Notes: generated by a model from the letters alone, not told the origin. 64,000 nt of DNA from Amycolatopsis lurida (GCF_900105055.1 NZ_FNTA01000004.1:558001-622000), one strand, 5' to 3'. Counted from the first letter of the stretch, positions 25,606-34,107 are shown. Program-made: numbers and translations.

Positions 25606-28236
25606 CTAGCCCGCGTCCGTCAGCCCGCTCACCAGCTTCACGAACTGCGCCGCCGTGGAGTTGCCGTAGAACTGTTTCAGCGAGACCCTGGGAAGATCGC
25701 GTTCCCGCATCTGATCAAGAACCCGCACGACCAGCAGGGAATTACCGCCAAGGGTGAAGAAATTGTCCTCCAGCGTCACCCGGGTATTCAGTATCTCGCT
25801 CCAGATGCGCAGCACGTCGTCGGCGATTCCGGTCGACTCCTCGGCCGGGTCCGCGGCAGGCTCCACCGATCCGGCACGGGGATCGGGCAGCCGGGCGATA
25901 TCCGGTTTCCCATTGATCGTCAGCGGGATCCGCTCGACCGGGGTGATCGTCGACGGCATCATGTATTCCGGCAGTGTCGCGCGGGCATGCGCGAAGACCG
26001 GCGCCGGGCCGGCACTCCCGGACACCGCGACGTAGGCGTCGATCCGGCTGCTCGCCGGATCATCCGGATCATCCCGGTGGACCACGACGGCCGCGGCGCT
26101 CACGCCGGGCGCGGCGAGCAGGACCAAGCGGATCTCGTCCGGTTCGATACGGAATCCACGCACCTTGACCTGGTTGTCCAGCCTGCCGAGGTGATCGATC
26201 CTCCCGTCCGGTCTCAGCCGTCCCTTGTCACCGCTGCGATAGACCCGTTCTCCGGTGACGTCGTCGCGAAGGAACCGCTGCCCGGTGAGCTCCGGCTGTC
26301 CCAGATAGTGGCTCGCGACTCCCGCACCTCCCACGTAGATCTCCCCCGCGGGCCCCGGGGGCAACAACCGGCCCAGCTCGTCGCGAATCGACACCGACCA
26401 GCCGGGTAGCGCGCGGCCGACCGACCGAGAACCGGCGGCCACCTCCGCCGGGGTCACCGTCTGCGCGGTCACGTGCACGGTGGTCTCGGTGATTCCGAAC
26501 ATGTTGACCACCCGGCACGCGGCCGGAGAGTGGCGGGCGAACCAGGGCTCGATCATCCGCACATCGAGTGGTTCGCCACCAAGGACGACCAGCCTCAGCG
26601 CGAGGTCCAGCCGTGCACGCCGGTCCGTGCGCACGAGCTGGGCGAACGCGGACGGCGTCTGGCTCAGCACGGTGATCCGCTGCTCGGCCAGCACCGCGTG
26701 GAACTCCTCGGTATCGCGGGTCACCCAATACGGCAGCACCACCAGGCGGCCGCCGGTGAGCAGGCAACCCCAGATCTCCCATACGGAGAAATCGAAGGCG
26801 CTGGAGTGAAAAAGCGTCCAGCTGTCCGCCGCGCACAAGCCGAACTCCTCTGTGGTGGCCTGCAACAACGCCAGCACATTGTGGTGCGGAACGACGACGC
26901 CTTTGGGCCGGCCGGTCGAACCCGAGGTGTAGATGACGTAAGCGGCGTCACCGCCATCGGCCGGTTCCTGCCGGTCCGCCGGTCCGCGCGGTTCGCGCAA
27001 TTCACCCGGCGTCAGTACCCGCGTCCCAGGCGAAGAAGGGAACTCCGCCAGGGTGGTGATGACGAGCGGCATCCCGGCGTCCTCCGCGGTGAACCGCAGG
27101 CGCTCCGCGGGGTACAGCACGTCCATCGGCACGTACGCGCAGCCTGCCTTGAGGATGCCGAGCAGGGTGCTCACCAGATCGGCGTCCCGCTCCAGACAGA
27201 CTCCGATCCGGCTGCCCCTGGCGATCCCCCGCGACCGCAGTCCCCCGGCCACTTCGCAGGCCAGATCGTCCAGCTGCCGGTAGGTCAGCCGCCGATCGCC
27301 CGCCACCAAGGCCACGGCGTCCGGCTGCCTCGCCGTCACCTGCTCGATGGCGTGGTCGATCCGGCCCTCCTTGCGCGGAACGGGACCCGCCCCGCCCAGG
27401 CGGAGTACCTCCGCCCGCTCGGCCGCGGACATCAGCTCGATCCGGCTGAGTGTCCGGTCCTCCGGCTGCCCGGCCAGGTGCGTGATCTGTGCGCAGAACC
27501 GGCGCGCGATCGCCGGGTCCACGAGTCCCTCGTCGAACCAGCAGGTCGCCCGGCCTCGTTCCAGCTGGAAGGTGAGCGGAAAAACCGGTGCCAGGCACGG
27601 CAGATAGCGGCCTTCACCGAAGGATGGGCTCAGCACGACCCCTACCGCGGGCGGCTCACCTGGCGTGACCGGCGATTCGTCGAAGCGGGACAGGAAGTCC
27701 GCCATGGAACGCGACCGGTCTTCCTCGATCGGGTAAGCCAGGATCGCGTTGTCCGTCAGGTCCAGTACTCCCCATTCCGTGCCGCCATAACGGCCGATCG
27801 CGAGCGCGATCGCGCCGAGGACGTGCCGCTCGCCGCGTCCGGCCGGATCCACCGGCAGTTCGGCGACGACGCCGGCGCGGCGCGGATCCCCCAGCCCCCA
27901 GTCGATGCCGCCCGCCGGTGCGGGCCGTGGGTCCCAGTCCGGCAGGGCCGCGATCGCGGCGGTGCCCTCGGCGATCCGCCGCAGCGTGGCCGCCGGGAGC
28001 ACGGAGCGGACCGCCACCAGCACGAGATCCGCCGTCCCGTCGGCATAACGCAACGAGACGGCGCGCAGCGGGGGGCTGCCGGGATGGATCGGCCGCCGCG
28101 ACTCGGCACGGACGCGCGCCCTGGCCACGGGACCATCCGGATCCCCCGGGACCGTGGTCCGCCAGATCCGCACGGGCAGGTCCGGCGGATCGGAAATCCG
28201 CATTACCAGGCTGTGGCATTCAGTGGCTGCGCTCAT
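25606..28236 (-). CDS. NRPS: degenerate C - A (threonine-type) - PCP
   Basis: 876 residues. Residues 1-285 look like a condensation domain that has lost its active site: the HHxxxDG position reads VRSVLPA. The adenylation domain (about 295-770) is intact: YVIYTSGSTGRPKG, GITETT, YRSGDKGR, DNQVKVRGFRIEPDE, INGKPD. Reading the ten specificity positions by alignment to GrsA gives D-F-W-S-V-G-M-V-H-K, close to the threonine code DFWNIGMVHK. The PCP follows (Ser833 in FFTLGGNSLL). There is no terminal thioesterase. Expected role: activate and hold L-threonine for the freestanding C domain or the KS. It is 18 bp downstream of the SDR gene. Confidence 0.92.
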   Translation of the reverse strand: MSAATECHSLVMRISDPPDLPVRIWRTTVPGDPDGPVARARVRAESRRPIHPGSPPLRAVSLRYADGTADLVLVAVRSVLPAATLRRIAEGTAAIAALPDWDPRPAPAGGIDWGLGDPRRAGVVAELPVDPAGRGERHVLGAIALAIGRYGGTEWGVLDLTDNAILAYPIEEDRSRSMADFLSRFDESPVTPGEPPAVGVVLSPSFGEGRYLPCLAPVFPLTFQLERGRATCWFDEGLVDPAIARRFCAQITHLAGQPEDRTLSRIELMSAAERAEVLRLGGAGPVPRKEGRIDHAIEQVTARQPDAVALVAGDRRLTYRQLDDLACEVAGGLRSRGIARGSRIGVCLERDADLVSTLLGILKAGCAYVPMDVLYPAERLRFTAEDAGMPLVITTLAEFPSSPGTRVLTPGELREPRGPADRQEPADGGDAAYVIYTSGSTGRPKGVVVPHHNVLALLQATTEEFGLCAADSWTLFHSSAFDFSVWEIWGCLLTGGRLVVLPYWVTRDTEEFHAVLAEQRITVLSQTPSAFAQLVRTDRRARLDLALRLVVLGGEPLDVRMIEPWFARHSPAACRVVNMFGITETTVHVTAQTVTPAEVAAGSRSVGRALPGWSVSIRDELGRLLPPGPAGEIYVGGAGVASHYLGQPELTGQRFLRDDVTGERVYRSGDKGRLRPDGRIDHLGRLDNQVKVRGFRIEPDEIRLVLLAAPGVSAAAVVVHRDDPDDPASSRIDAYVAVSGSAGPAPVFAHARATLPEYMMPSTITPVERIPLTINGKPDIARLPDPRAGSVEPAADPAEESTGIADDVLRIWSEILNTRVTLEDNFFTLGGNSLLVVRVLDQMRERDLPRVSLKQFYGNSTAAQFVKLVSGLTDAG

Positions 28237-28254
28237 GGCTGATCCACTCTCCCG

Positions 28255-29079
28255 TCACCGGGCGGTGAAGCCCCCGTCCACGGTCAGCACGCTGCCGGTC
28301 ACCTGGCGGGAGCCGTCCGAAGCCAGCCAGAGCGCCGCGTTCGCGATGTCGGATGGATCGATCAGCGTGTTCATCGGCTGATCCCGGACGAAGATCTGCT
28401 CGTGCTCGTCGACCGGCACGCTTAGCGAACGGGCGATCTCGCCGAGCATCCGGCCGTCCACCAACGGATCGTCTCGCACCGAGCCCGGGCACAACGCGTT
28501 CACCCGCACCCGCATCGGGGCGTAGTCCAACGCGGCCGCCTTGGACAGCCCGATCAGGCCGTGCTTGGCCGCGACATAACTCGCGAAGTGCCGGTAGCCG
28601 ACCGTGCCCGCGGTCGAGGACACGTTGATGACGCTGCCGGACCTCCGCTGGACCATGATCGGCGCGACGGCCTTCATCATGCGCCAGGCACCGGACAGAT
28701 CGATGTCGAGCATGAGCGACCACTCCTGCTCCGTGATCTCGTGCGCGATCTTCCCGGACGGGGACGCGATACCCGCGTTGTTGACCAGCACGTCGATCGT
28801 GCCGAACCGGTCGAGTGCCTCGTCCACCGCCAGCAGGCACTGCCGGGAGTCACGCACGTCGGCGGCGGTGATCACGGTCGCGGCCCCGGCTTGTTCACAC
28901 AGGCTCGCCGTATGAGCCAGCTGGTCGTACGACCCGAGCGGGTACGGGATCTCCGCGAGATCCCGCGCGATGTCCACCAGCAGCAGATCCGCTCCCGCCT
29001 CGGCAAAGGTCACCGCGCACGCGCGGCCGAGGCCACGCGCGGCACCGGTGATGACGCACACCTTGCCCGTCAACGACAT
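28255..29079 (-). CDS. SDR oxidoreductase, mycofactocin-coupled type
   Basis: 274 residues from the ATG at 29079. Cofactor motif TGAARGLG, catalytic SYVAAKHG (YxxxK) with upstream Ser (NVSSTAG), and NNAG. The insertion VDIARDLAEIPYPLGSYDQL after beta-2 is characteristic of the mycofactocin-coupled SDR family, whose NAD is non-exchangeable. Likely reduces a ketone or oxidises an alcohol in the assembly-line product; its place next to the NRPS fits a beta-keto or threonine-side-chain step (inferred). No mycofactocin genes lie in this window. It overlaps the thioesterase gene by 10 bp. Confidence 0.88.
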   Translation of the reverse strand: MSLTGKVCVITGAARGLGRACAVTFAEAGADLLLVDIARDLAEIPYPLGSYDQLAHTASLCEQAGAATVITAADVRDSRQCLLAVDEALDRFGTIDVLVNNAGIASPSGKIAHEITEQEWSLMLDIDLSGAWRMMKAVAPIMVQRRSGSVINVSSTAGTVGYRHFASYVAAKHGLIGLSKAAALDYAPMRVRVNALCPGSVRDDPLVDGRMLGEIARSLSVPVDEHEQIFVRDQPMNTLIDPSDIANAALWLASDGSRQVTGSVLTVDGGFTAR

Positions 29080-29780
29080 GCTCGATCCCCGGCCACGATG
29101 CGCAAGACCCGTTCCGGCGCCTCGGTCAAGTACATGTGGACGCCCTCGAGTTCCCGGTACTCGAACCTGGCTTCGGTCATGGTCGCCCACTGCTCGGCCT
29201 GTGCCCGCGACACGAGCCGGTCCCGCGTTCCGCGGAGCGCGGTGATCGGAACAGTGAGAGGCGCTCCCGCCGTGGGCCGGTAGTTCTCGTGCATCGCCAC
29301 GTCGGCGCGCAAGACCGGCAGGAGCACCTCGAGCAGGCCGGGATTGTCGAAGGCCGCGTGCCGGTAGCCGGCGAACCGCTGCACCTTGGCCACGAACTCC
29401 TCGTCGGGCAGTCCGGTGGCTCGTTCGACGCGGGGGCTCCACGGCCCGGGTGAACCGCTGACATACAGATGGCACAGCCCCGGATGGGCGATCCGGCCGA
29501 GTTCCCTGGCGATTTCGTAGGCGAGCACCGCGCCGAGGCTGTGCCCGAACAACGCGACGGGGTTGCGCACGCCTACCTCGGCCACGATCTGTGGCGTCAG
29601 TTCGGCCACGGCGTCGGCGACATCCTTGAACGGGTCCTCCAGGAAACGTTCCTCGCGGCCTGGCAACTGGATCGGGCACACCCGGACCCCGGCCACCTCC
29701 GATTTCTTCCATTCCCGGAAGAAGCCGGCGCCGCTGCCCGCGAATGGCAGGCATACGAGAGACAATTGCCGCACACCCAT
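29070..29780 (-). CDS. Type II thioesterase, copy 2
   Basis: 236 residues: CLPFAGSGAGFFREW, nucleophile Ser81 (FGHSLGAV), Asp in LRGTRDRLVS, His in EGVHMYL. It differs clearly from the copy at 22307, so the two are not a recent duplication. It is the first gene of the minus-strand NRPS operon, with a GGGGGA run before its ATG. One of the two thioesterases may be an editing enzyme and the other the releasing enzyme, as no integrated thioesterase exists. Confidence 0.9.
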   Translation of the reverse strand: MGVRQLSLVCLPFAGSGAGFFREWKKSEVAGVRVCPIQLPGREERFLEDPFKDVADAVAELTPQIVAEVGVRNPVALFGHSLGAVLAYEIARELGRIAHPGLCHLYVSGSPGPWSPRVERATGLPDEEFVAKVQRFAGYRHAAFDNPGLLEVLLPVLRADVAMHENYRPTAGAPLTVPITALRGTRDRLVSRAQAEQWATMTEARFEYRELEGVHMYLTEAPERVLRIVAGDRACR

Positions 29781-30468
29781 CAGTCCCCCAGTCGTCCTGC
29801 GGGTCCGTAAAAGCTTCAGGGCCGCTTGCTCGGTCGGGAAGGGCCCACGCGCCCGGACCGCGTGGCGGTAGCCGGGGGAACTCGACGAGCCTCTTCCTCC
29901 AGAGGCCGTAAAAACACCCTAGGGACACGAACCCTGTCGAGGCAAGTGACGCGGTGCCCGCCCGGGCGGGGCGAACAGAAGCCGTCCGGGGGCGAATCCA
30001 CCGCACCGTCTGTGGCGAGAGAGATCGCCGCCGGTTTCAGCACTGGACGCCGCCGGCCACTCCTGTTTTCTTTCCTTCCTTCACAAGCGTGCGCTTCGAA
30101 AACCCGAGAAGTTGGTCAGCACCCCAGCGCCGTCGAAAGCGCCGTGTCCGGTGCCTTTCCGCCACTTGCGCGCGATCTTGCCGTCGTGGTGTTCGCCTGC
30201 CGGAACCGCGCCGTCCACGGTGACGGTCTCGCCGACCGGCTGCAGCTCGGTCGACGCTCTTGGTATCTGCAACTTCCGGCTGTCTTGGCTGGATCGACGG
30301 CGCTTTCACCGGCCAGCCGCACAACGCGGTCGAGGCAGCCTCCGACGGCCTGGTCCGCGGCACTCCAGGACACTCGCCGACTCGTCGCGCCACCGTCCCT
30401 CTCGGACCGTGTCAACACGCATATCCGACAGGGAATACGACAACTTCGGCCACGGGCAGGACGGGAAG
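29781..30468. other. Gene-poor region upstream of the NRPS operon
   Basis: 688 bp between the thioesterase start and the methyltransferase stop. Its lower part (29781-30050) probably carries the promoter of the 29780-to-25606 operon. The upper part (30081-30390) holds broken coding-like sequence, listed separately. No intact gene, clear terminator or named operator was found. Confidence 0.5.
30081..30390 (-). pseudogene. Possible decayed gene fragment
   Basis: On the minus strand two short frames in succession look coding: one contains LCGWPVKAPSIQPRQPEVAD, and after a frame change another contains ELQPVGETVTVDGAVPAGEH and KWRKGTGHGAFDGAGVLTNF, ending at a stop at 30081-30083. They read like parts of one secreted-enzyme-like protein split by a frameshift. 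The family is not recognised. It may be unrelated debris, or a sequencing error in a small gene. Confidence 0.25.
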
Positions 30469-31299
30469 TCAGCGGGCGACGAAGTACCGCACCGGTGACG
30501 GGATCTCGATGACACCGGAATCCGTCATGAACTCGGCTGCTTCGGCCTCGATCTCCCGTGCGACCGTCTCGTGGTGCTCCGTGGGCATGGTGTCCCACAT
30601 CATCCGCATGCCGTGCGTCCAGGTCCACCGGACGAGTTGGTCCGGTGAGTCCGCCCGCAGCACGACGTCCTCGACGTGGACGGCGATGTCGGAAAAACCG
30701 GCGCGCCGGAGATCCTCGGTCGCCTTTTCCGGGCCACCGAAGGCCTCCTCTTGCGGGTAGACGCGGGCTGAGACGGAGAACCTGGCCGCGGCCGCCGCGA
30801 TCGACCGCAGCCCGAACACTCGGGGCTCGGGTTCGAGTACCGACGCCGGCGCACAGACCGCGAGGCGTCCGCCGGGAGCCAGGAGGGTCCGGTACCGGCC
30901 GTAGGCGGATGCCAGGCCCGGCACCATATGCACACTGTTGCTGCCGATGACGGCGTCGAAGTAGCCGGGTCCGAAGCCGGGAGCGGCGCCATCCATGACC
31001 GCGACGACCACTCCGGTGGCGTGTCTGCGGCGCAGGTCCGCCGCCGTCTTCGCGATCATGGCCGCGGAGACATCGATCCCGACGACCTGCCCGGCGGGGC
31101 CGACCGCGTCGGCCGCGGCGAACAGCGCCGCGCCGCGACCGCAGCCGACGTCCAGGACGTACTCGCCGGGACCGAGTGCGGCGAGCTCGACGAGCCGCGC
31201 GGCGATCGGACGGAAGTACTCGACGCCGTTCTGGTCGTAGGACCCGGCTACCGTGTCGAAAGTCCGCCGCACCGCTGTCTCGGAAGACGACATGTTCAT
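30469..31299 (-). CDS. SAM-dependent class I methyltransferase (UbiE-like)
   Basis: 276 residues from the ATG at 31299, with a strong AAAGGAGC SD. SAM-binding motif I VLDVGCGRGAAL, motif II GIDVSAAMIA, and an acidic DAVIGSN post-motif. The C-terminal part (about 160-276) is a methyltransferase-11 type cap with several Met/Trp residues that could form the acceptor pocket. It is third in a co-directional set after the WVSDR repeat peptide and the EamA transporter, so a peptide or the cluster's small molecule are both possible acceptors. Substrate unknown. Confidence 0.85.
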   Translation of the reverse strand: MNMSSSETAVRRTFDTVAGSYDQNGVEYFRPIAARLVELAALGPGEYVLDVGCGRGAALFAAADAVGPAGQVVGIDVSAAMIAKTAADLRRRHATGVVVAVMDGAAPGFGPGYFDAVIGSNSVHMVPGLASAYGRYRTLLAPGGRLAVCAPASVLEPEPRVFGLRSIAAAAARFSVSARVYPQEEAFGGPEKATEDLRRAGFSDIAVHVEDVVLRADSPDQLVRWTWTHGMRMMWDTMPTEHHETVAREIEAEAAEFMTDSGVIEIPSPVRYFVAR

Positions 31300-31337
31300 G
31301 GTCTTGCTCCTTTCGAAACCGTGAGCGGGTCAGGGCT

Positions 31338-32207
31338 CTAAGCGAAGGTCAGCATGGCGACGCCACCCATCACGACGAGCGCGCCGGTGATCCGGCGGCG
31401 GACGTGGCCTTCCCCCAGGAAGTACCAGCCGAAGACGACCGCGGTCACGATGCTCAGCTCCTTCACCGGAGCGATCACGCTGACCGGCGCCCACCGGATC
31501 GCGAAGAGCACCAAGACGTACGCAGTCGGCACCAGCGTGCCGACCACCAGGATTTCGCGGCGGTGCGCCGACCAGAGATCTCGCAGCGCTTGGGTGCGCG
31601 CGAGCGCGACCGGAGCCAGGACCAGCACCTCACCGATCGACACGCCCCAGAAGACGAGCAGTGGTGAAAGACCGAAACCGCTGACGACGTTCTTGTCCCA
31701 TAATGTCGCCAACGCGTTGGCAAGGCCGATCAGCAGACCGAACCCGGCCGCGGACAGGCTCGTGGCGCGGCTGATCGGACCGGGCGACCGGTCCACGGTG
31801 ATGACCAGGACCCCGCCGATCACCGTGGCCGCGCCGAGCAGGGCCAGCGGGCTCGGCCGCTCACCGAGCAGCAGCACGGCCGCGGCGATCGCGAATACCG
31901 GTGCCACACCGCTGGACAGCGGGTAGACCACCGACAGATCCGACGTACGGTAGGCGCGTTGCAACAGCAGGTAGTAGCTGAGCTGCAAGCAGGTGCCGAC
32001 CACGGCCGACAACAGCCAATGCCCGAGGTCGACCGGGCCGCCGAGGATCAGGGTGCCGATCCCCAGCGGCAGTATCAGCACGCTGCCCACGGCCATATAG
32101 GAGAAGACGAACAGTGAACCCGACATGCCCATTCTCTTCGCGATCACGTTCCAGCCCGCATGGGCGAACGCCGCGACGAGCACGAGCAGCACAGCCAGAA
32201 CTATCAC
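31338..32207 (-). CDS. EamA/DMT-family transporter
   Basis: 289 residues from a GTG at 32207 preceded by AAAGG. About ten hydrophobic segments in two EamA repeats (AHAGWNVIAKRMGMSGSLFV; LLIGLANALATLWDKNVVSG). DMT transporters export small metabolites and amino acids. Placed between the repeat peptide and the methyltransferase, with a GC hairpin upstream, it may export the mature peptide-derived product or a precursor. Function is inferred from the family. Confidence 0.88.
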   Translation of the reverse strand: MIVLAVLLVLVAAFAHAGWNVIAKRMGMSGSLFVFSYMAVGSVLILPLGIGTLILGGPVDLGHWLLSAVVGTCLQLSYYLLLQRAYRTSDLSVVYPLSSGVAPVFAIAAAVLLLGERPSPLALLGAATVIGGVLVITVDRSPGPISRATSLSAAGFGLLIGLANALATLWDKNVVSGFGLSPLLVFWGVSIGEVLVLAPVALARTQALRDLWSAHRREILVVGTLVPTAYVLVLFAIRWAPVSVIAPVKELSIVTAVVFGWYFLGEGHVRRRITGALVVMGGVAMLTFA

Positions 32208-32256
32208 GGGGCACCTTTCGCGTTTTCGTTGCGGGGCGCCACCTGCCCCCAGGTAC

Positions 32257-32299
32257 GGCCGGCGCGGCCGATCATGCGCTGTGACCGGCCGCGCCGGCC
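32257..32299 (-). terminator. Hairpin between repeat peptide and transporter (attenuator-like)
   Basis: A perfect 14-bp inverted repeat (GGCCGGCGCGGCCG at 32257-32270, complement at 32286-32299). On the minus strand it lies 8 bp after the peptide stop and 50 bp before the transporter start, with no T-run. Such partial terminators often keep peptide precursor mRNA more abundant than that of downstream enzymes. Confidence 0.65.
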
Positions 32300-32306
32300 T
32301 GGTCGG

Positions 32307-32525
32307 CTAGACCGAGACCAGCTCGTAGACACCGGCCGATGCGCGCAGCGCACGGTCCGAAACCCACTCACTGCGGTCCGAGACCCAGTTCGCCCGGTCC
32401 GAGACCCAGTTCGCCCGGTCCGAGACCCAGTTCGCCCGGTCCGAGACCCAGTTCGCCCGGTCCGAGACCCAGTTCGCCCGGTCGGACACCCAGTTCGCCC
32501 GGTCCGAAACCCAGTTCATCTCCAT
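32307..32525 (-). CDS. WVSDR heptad-repeat peptide, candidate RiPP precursor
   Basis: 72 residues, ATG at 32525 with near-perfect AAAGGAGG at 32530-32537. After Met-Glu-Met come eight tandem heptads: six NWVSDRA, then NWVSDRS and EWVSDRA, and a 13-residue C-terminal tail LRASAGVYELVSV. There is no signal peptide and no room for an N-terminal leader, so any recognition element would be the tail. No Cys. Repeats differ at silent positions (Val GTT/GTG/GTC, Ser TCG/TCC, Arg CGG/CGC/CGT) while the residues stay constant, which shows selection on the protein in this frame. Next genes: hairpin, EamA exporter, methyltransferase. I do not recognise the family; a multi-core modified-peptide precursor is the best reading, a repeat-binding immunity or scaffold peptide the alternative. 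Confidence 0.75.
   Translation of the reverse strand: MEMNWVSDRANWVSDRANWVSDRANWVSDRANWVSDRANWVSDRANWVSDRSEWVSDRALRASAGVYELVSV
32349..32516 (-). repeat. Eight tandem 21-bp direct repeats coding the WVSDR heptads
   Basis: 168 bp of head-to-tail 21-mers with no spacers. Units 3-6 are identical; units 1, 2, 7 and 8 carry silent changes plus Ala-to-Ser and Asn-to-Glu exchanges at the ends. This gradient of identity towards the centre is what unequal crossover or slippage would leave. Confidence 0.95.
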
Positions 32526-33081
32526 TGTTCCTCCTTTCACTGAATCGAATCGGCTCCCGGCCGCCGTCCCGGCACAAGGCGTGGGGAAATTGTTTCCCGC
32601 CACACGGACGGGAAACGAAGGCGCCCGGCAGTGGCGCGAGCACGCGGAGTTCCTTCATGGACGAAAGGCGGTTGGCGCAAGAATGGCCGTCAGCCCCCAA
32701 TCCCCGCTTCCGGTGGATCGCGCCTCAGCATTTCTAACACGCGGATTCGGCGTTGATCAATCGGCCGCCGGTGCTGGCTTTCGTCGCCCTCTGTCGCCGG
32801 GAAGCCGATCGTTGTCCGCCAAACGGGTCCCGGCACCTGGCCCGAGGGAGCGGCGATCGCTGGGTCCTCGCTACGGATTTCCCCTTTACATTGCCCCAAA
32901 ACTACCGATTTGTGCCACCGGCGGAAGAATTGAGCAAGCGCTTTCCGGTTCATGATCGTCCACTCGATCAGCGGATTCCCCCGCCCTTCACTGTCTGCTT
33001 CCATGGAGAAGGTAAATTCTCGCCGGTGTCACCCTGGGGGGCTGGACACCGGCTCTCACAGCGAGTTCCCCGAGGAGCGAT
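32526..33081. promoter_or_regulatory. Divergent promoter region of repeat-peptide operon and epimerase operon
   Basis: 556 bp between two divergently transcribed operons. Parts are less GC-rich (around 32875-32945). No gene on either strand is convincing. It ends at GAGGAG (33072-33077) before the epimerase ATG. Both transcripts must start here; no specific operator was recognised. Confidence 0.55.
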
Positions 33082-34080
33082 ATGGCTTCCTACAAGGACG
33101 TCCTCGTCACCGGCGGCGCCGGATTCATCGGACGCAACATGATTGCCGGGATGGTCCGTGACGGGTACACCATCACGGCGCTGGACAACTACAAGATCGG
33201 CGGCAAGGAGTTCGTCGACGACGAGATCCGCAAAGAGGTCAATTGGGTCGAAGGCGACTCCCGGGACTATTCCCTCATAGCGAAGCTGACCAAGGGCGTG
33301 GACGGGGTCATCCACCTCGCCGCTCCGTCCTCCTTCCTGATGTACGAGGAAGACCCCACCGACGGCGCGTCGGTCACCACGCAGGGTTTCCTCAACATCC
33401 TGGAGGCCGTTCGCCGCAACGACGTCGGAAAACTGGTGTACGCGAGCACGAGCGCGGTCTACGAGGGGAACCCGGTGCCCTACACCGAGGAGATGACCCT
33501 GGCCCCACCGGATCTGAAAGCGCTTTCGAAGAAGTGGAACGAGGAGGCGGCCCGGCAGTACTCCGACCGCTACGGCATCACCGCGGTCGGGCTGCGCCCG
33601 TTCAGTGTCTACGGGCACGACGAGTTCAGCAAGGGCGGCTACGCGAACGTCATCTCGCTGTTCGTCTGGGCCGCGCTCAGCGGGCAAACGCCCGTGCTCT
33701 GGGGAAACGGGCAGCAGACCCGCGACTTCATCTACGTCACCGACGCCGGCCGCGCCTTCCAGCTCGCCCTGGAAGCCGACCTCAAGACCGACGAGTTCAA
33801 CGTCGGGACCGGACTGGAAACGACGTTCAACCGCACCCTGGACCTGATCGGCTCCGAACTCGGCGTGGACCTCACGCCCCGCTACGTGCCGACGCCCATC
33901 GCGATCTACGCGGAGCGGCTGTGGGCGGACACGCGCAAGGCCGAGAACATCCTCGGTTTCCACCCCTCGGTCACGGTCGAGGAAGGTATCCGCCGCGTGA
34001 TCGCGTCCGCCAAGGAAGCACGCGACCGCTGGCCAGAACTCGGCACCCGGCAGATGTACTTCGAGACTCTGCCGAGCTGA
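33082..34080 (+). CDS. NAD-dependent epimerase/dehydratase (extended SDR) lacking catalytic Tyr
   Basis: 332 residues, GAGGAG SD. The Rossmann motif GGAGFIGRN and the late motifs LRPFSVYG and RDFIYVTDAGRA place it with NDP-sugar epimerases/dehydratases. Where YxxxK is expected (after the STSAVYEG strand) the sequence reads LKALSKKWNEEAARQY: the Lys is there but the Tyr is missing. It may therefore not act as a normal 4-epimerase; it could use another residue or have shifted to another reaction or binding role. First of a three-gene plus-strand operon with a glycosyltransferase and a P450. Substrate unknown. Confidence 0.82.
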   Translation: MASYKDVLVTGGAGFIGRNMIAGMVRDGYTITALDNYKIGGKEFVDDEIRKEVNWVEGDSRDYSLIAKLTKGVDGVIHLAAPSSFLMYEEDPTDGASVTTQGFLNILEAVRRNDVGKLVYASTSAVYEGNPVPYTEEMTLAPPDLKALSKKWNEEAARQYSDRYGITAVGLRPFSVYGHDEFSKGGYANVISLFVWAALSGQTPVLWGNGQQTRDFIYVTDAGRAFQLALEADLKTDEFNVGTGLETTFNRTLDLIGSELGVDLTPRYVPTPIAIYAERLWADTRKAENILGFHPSVTVEEGIRRVIASAKEARDRWPELGTRQMYFETLPS

Positions 34081-34107
34081 CGGAACGGGCGGGACGGGAG
34101 CACGACG

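Noticed and set aside
32349..32516. CRISPR-like array
   Set aside because: The units are directly abutting with no spacers, and no cas genes are nearby; it is a coding tandem repeat.
32160..32737. Long plus-strand frames across the 21-bp repeats giving Pro/Arg/Ser-rich repeat proteins
   Set aside because: A 21-bp repeat stays open in several frames by arithmetic. Only the minus-strand frame has a strong SD, a start at the repeat edge, silent codon variation and a matching operon.
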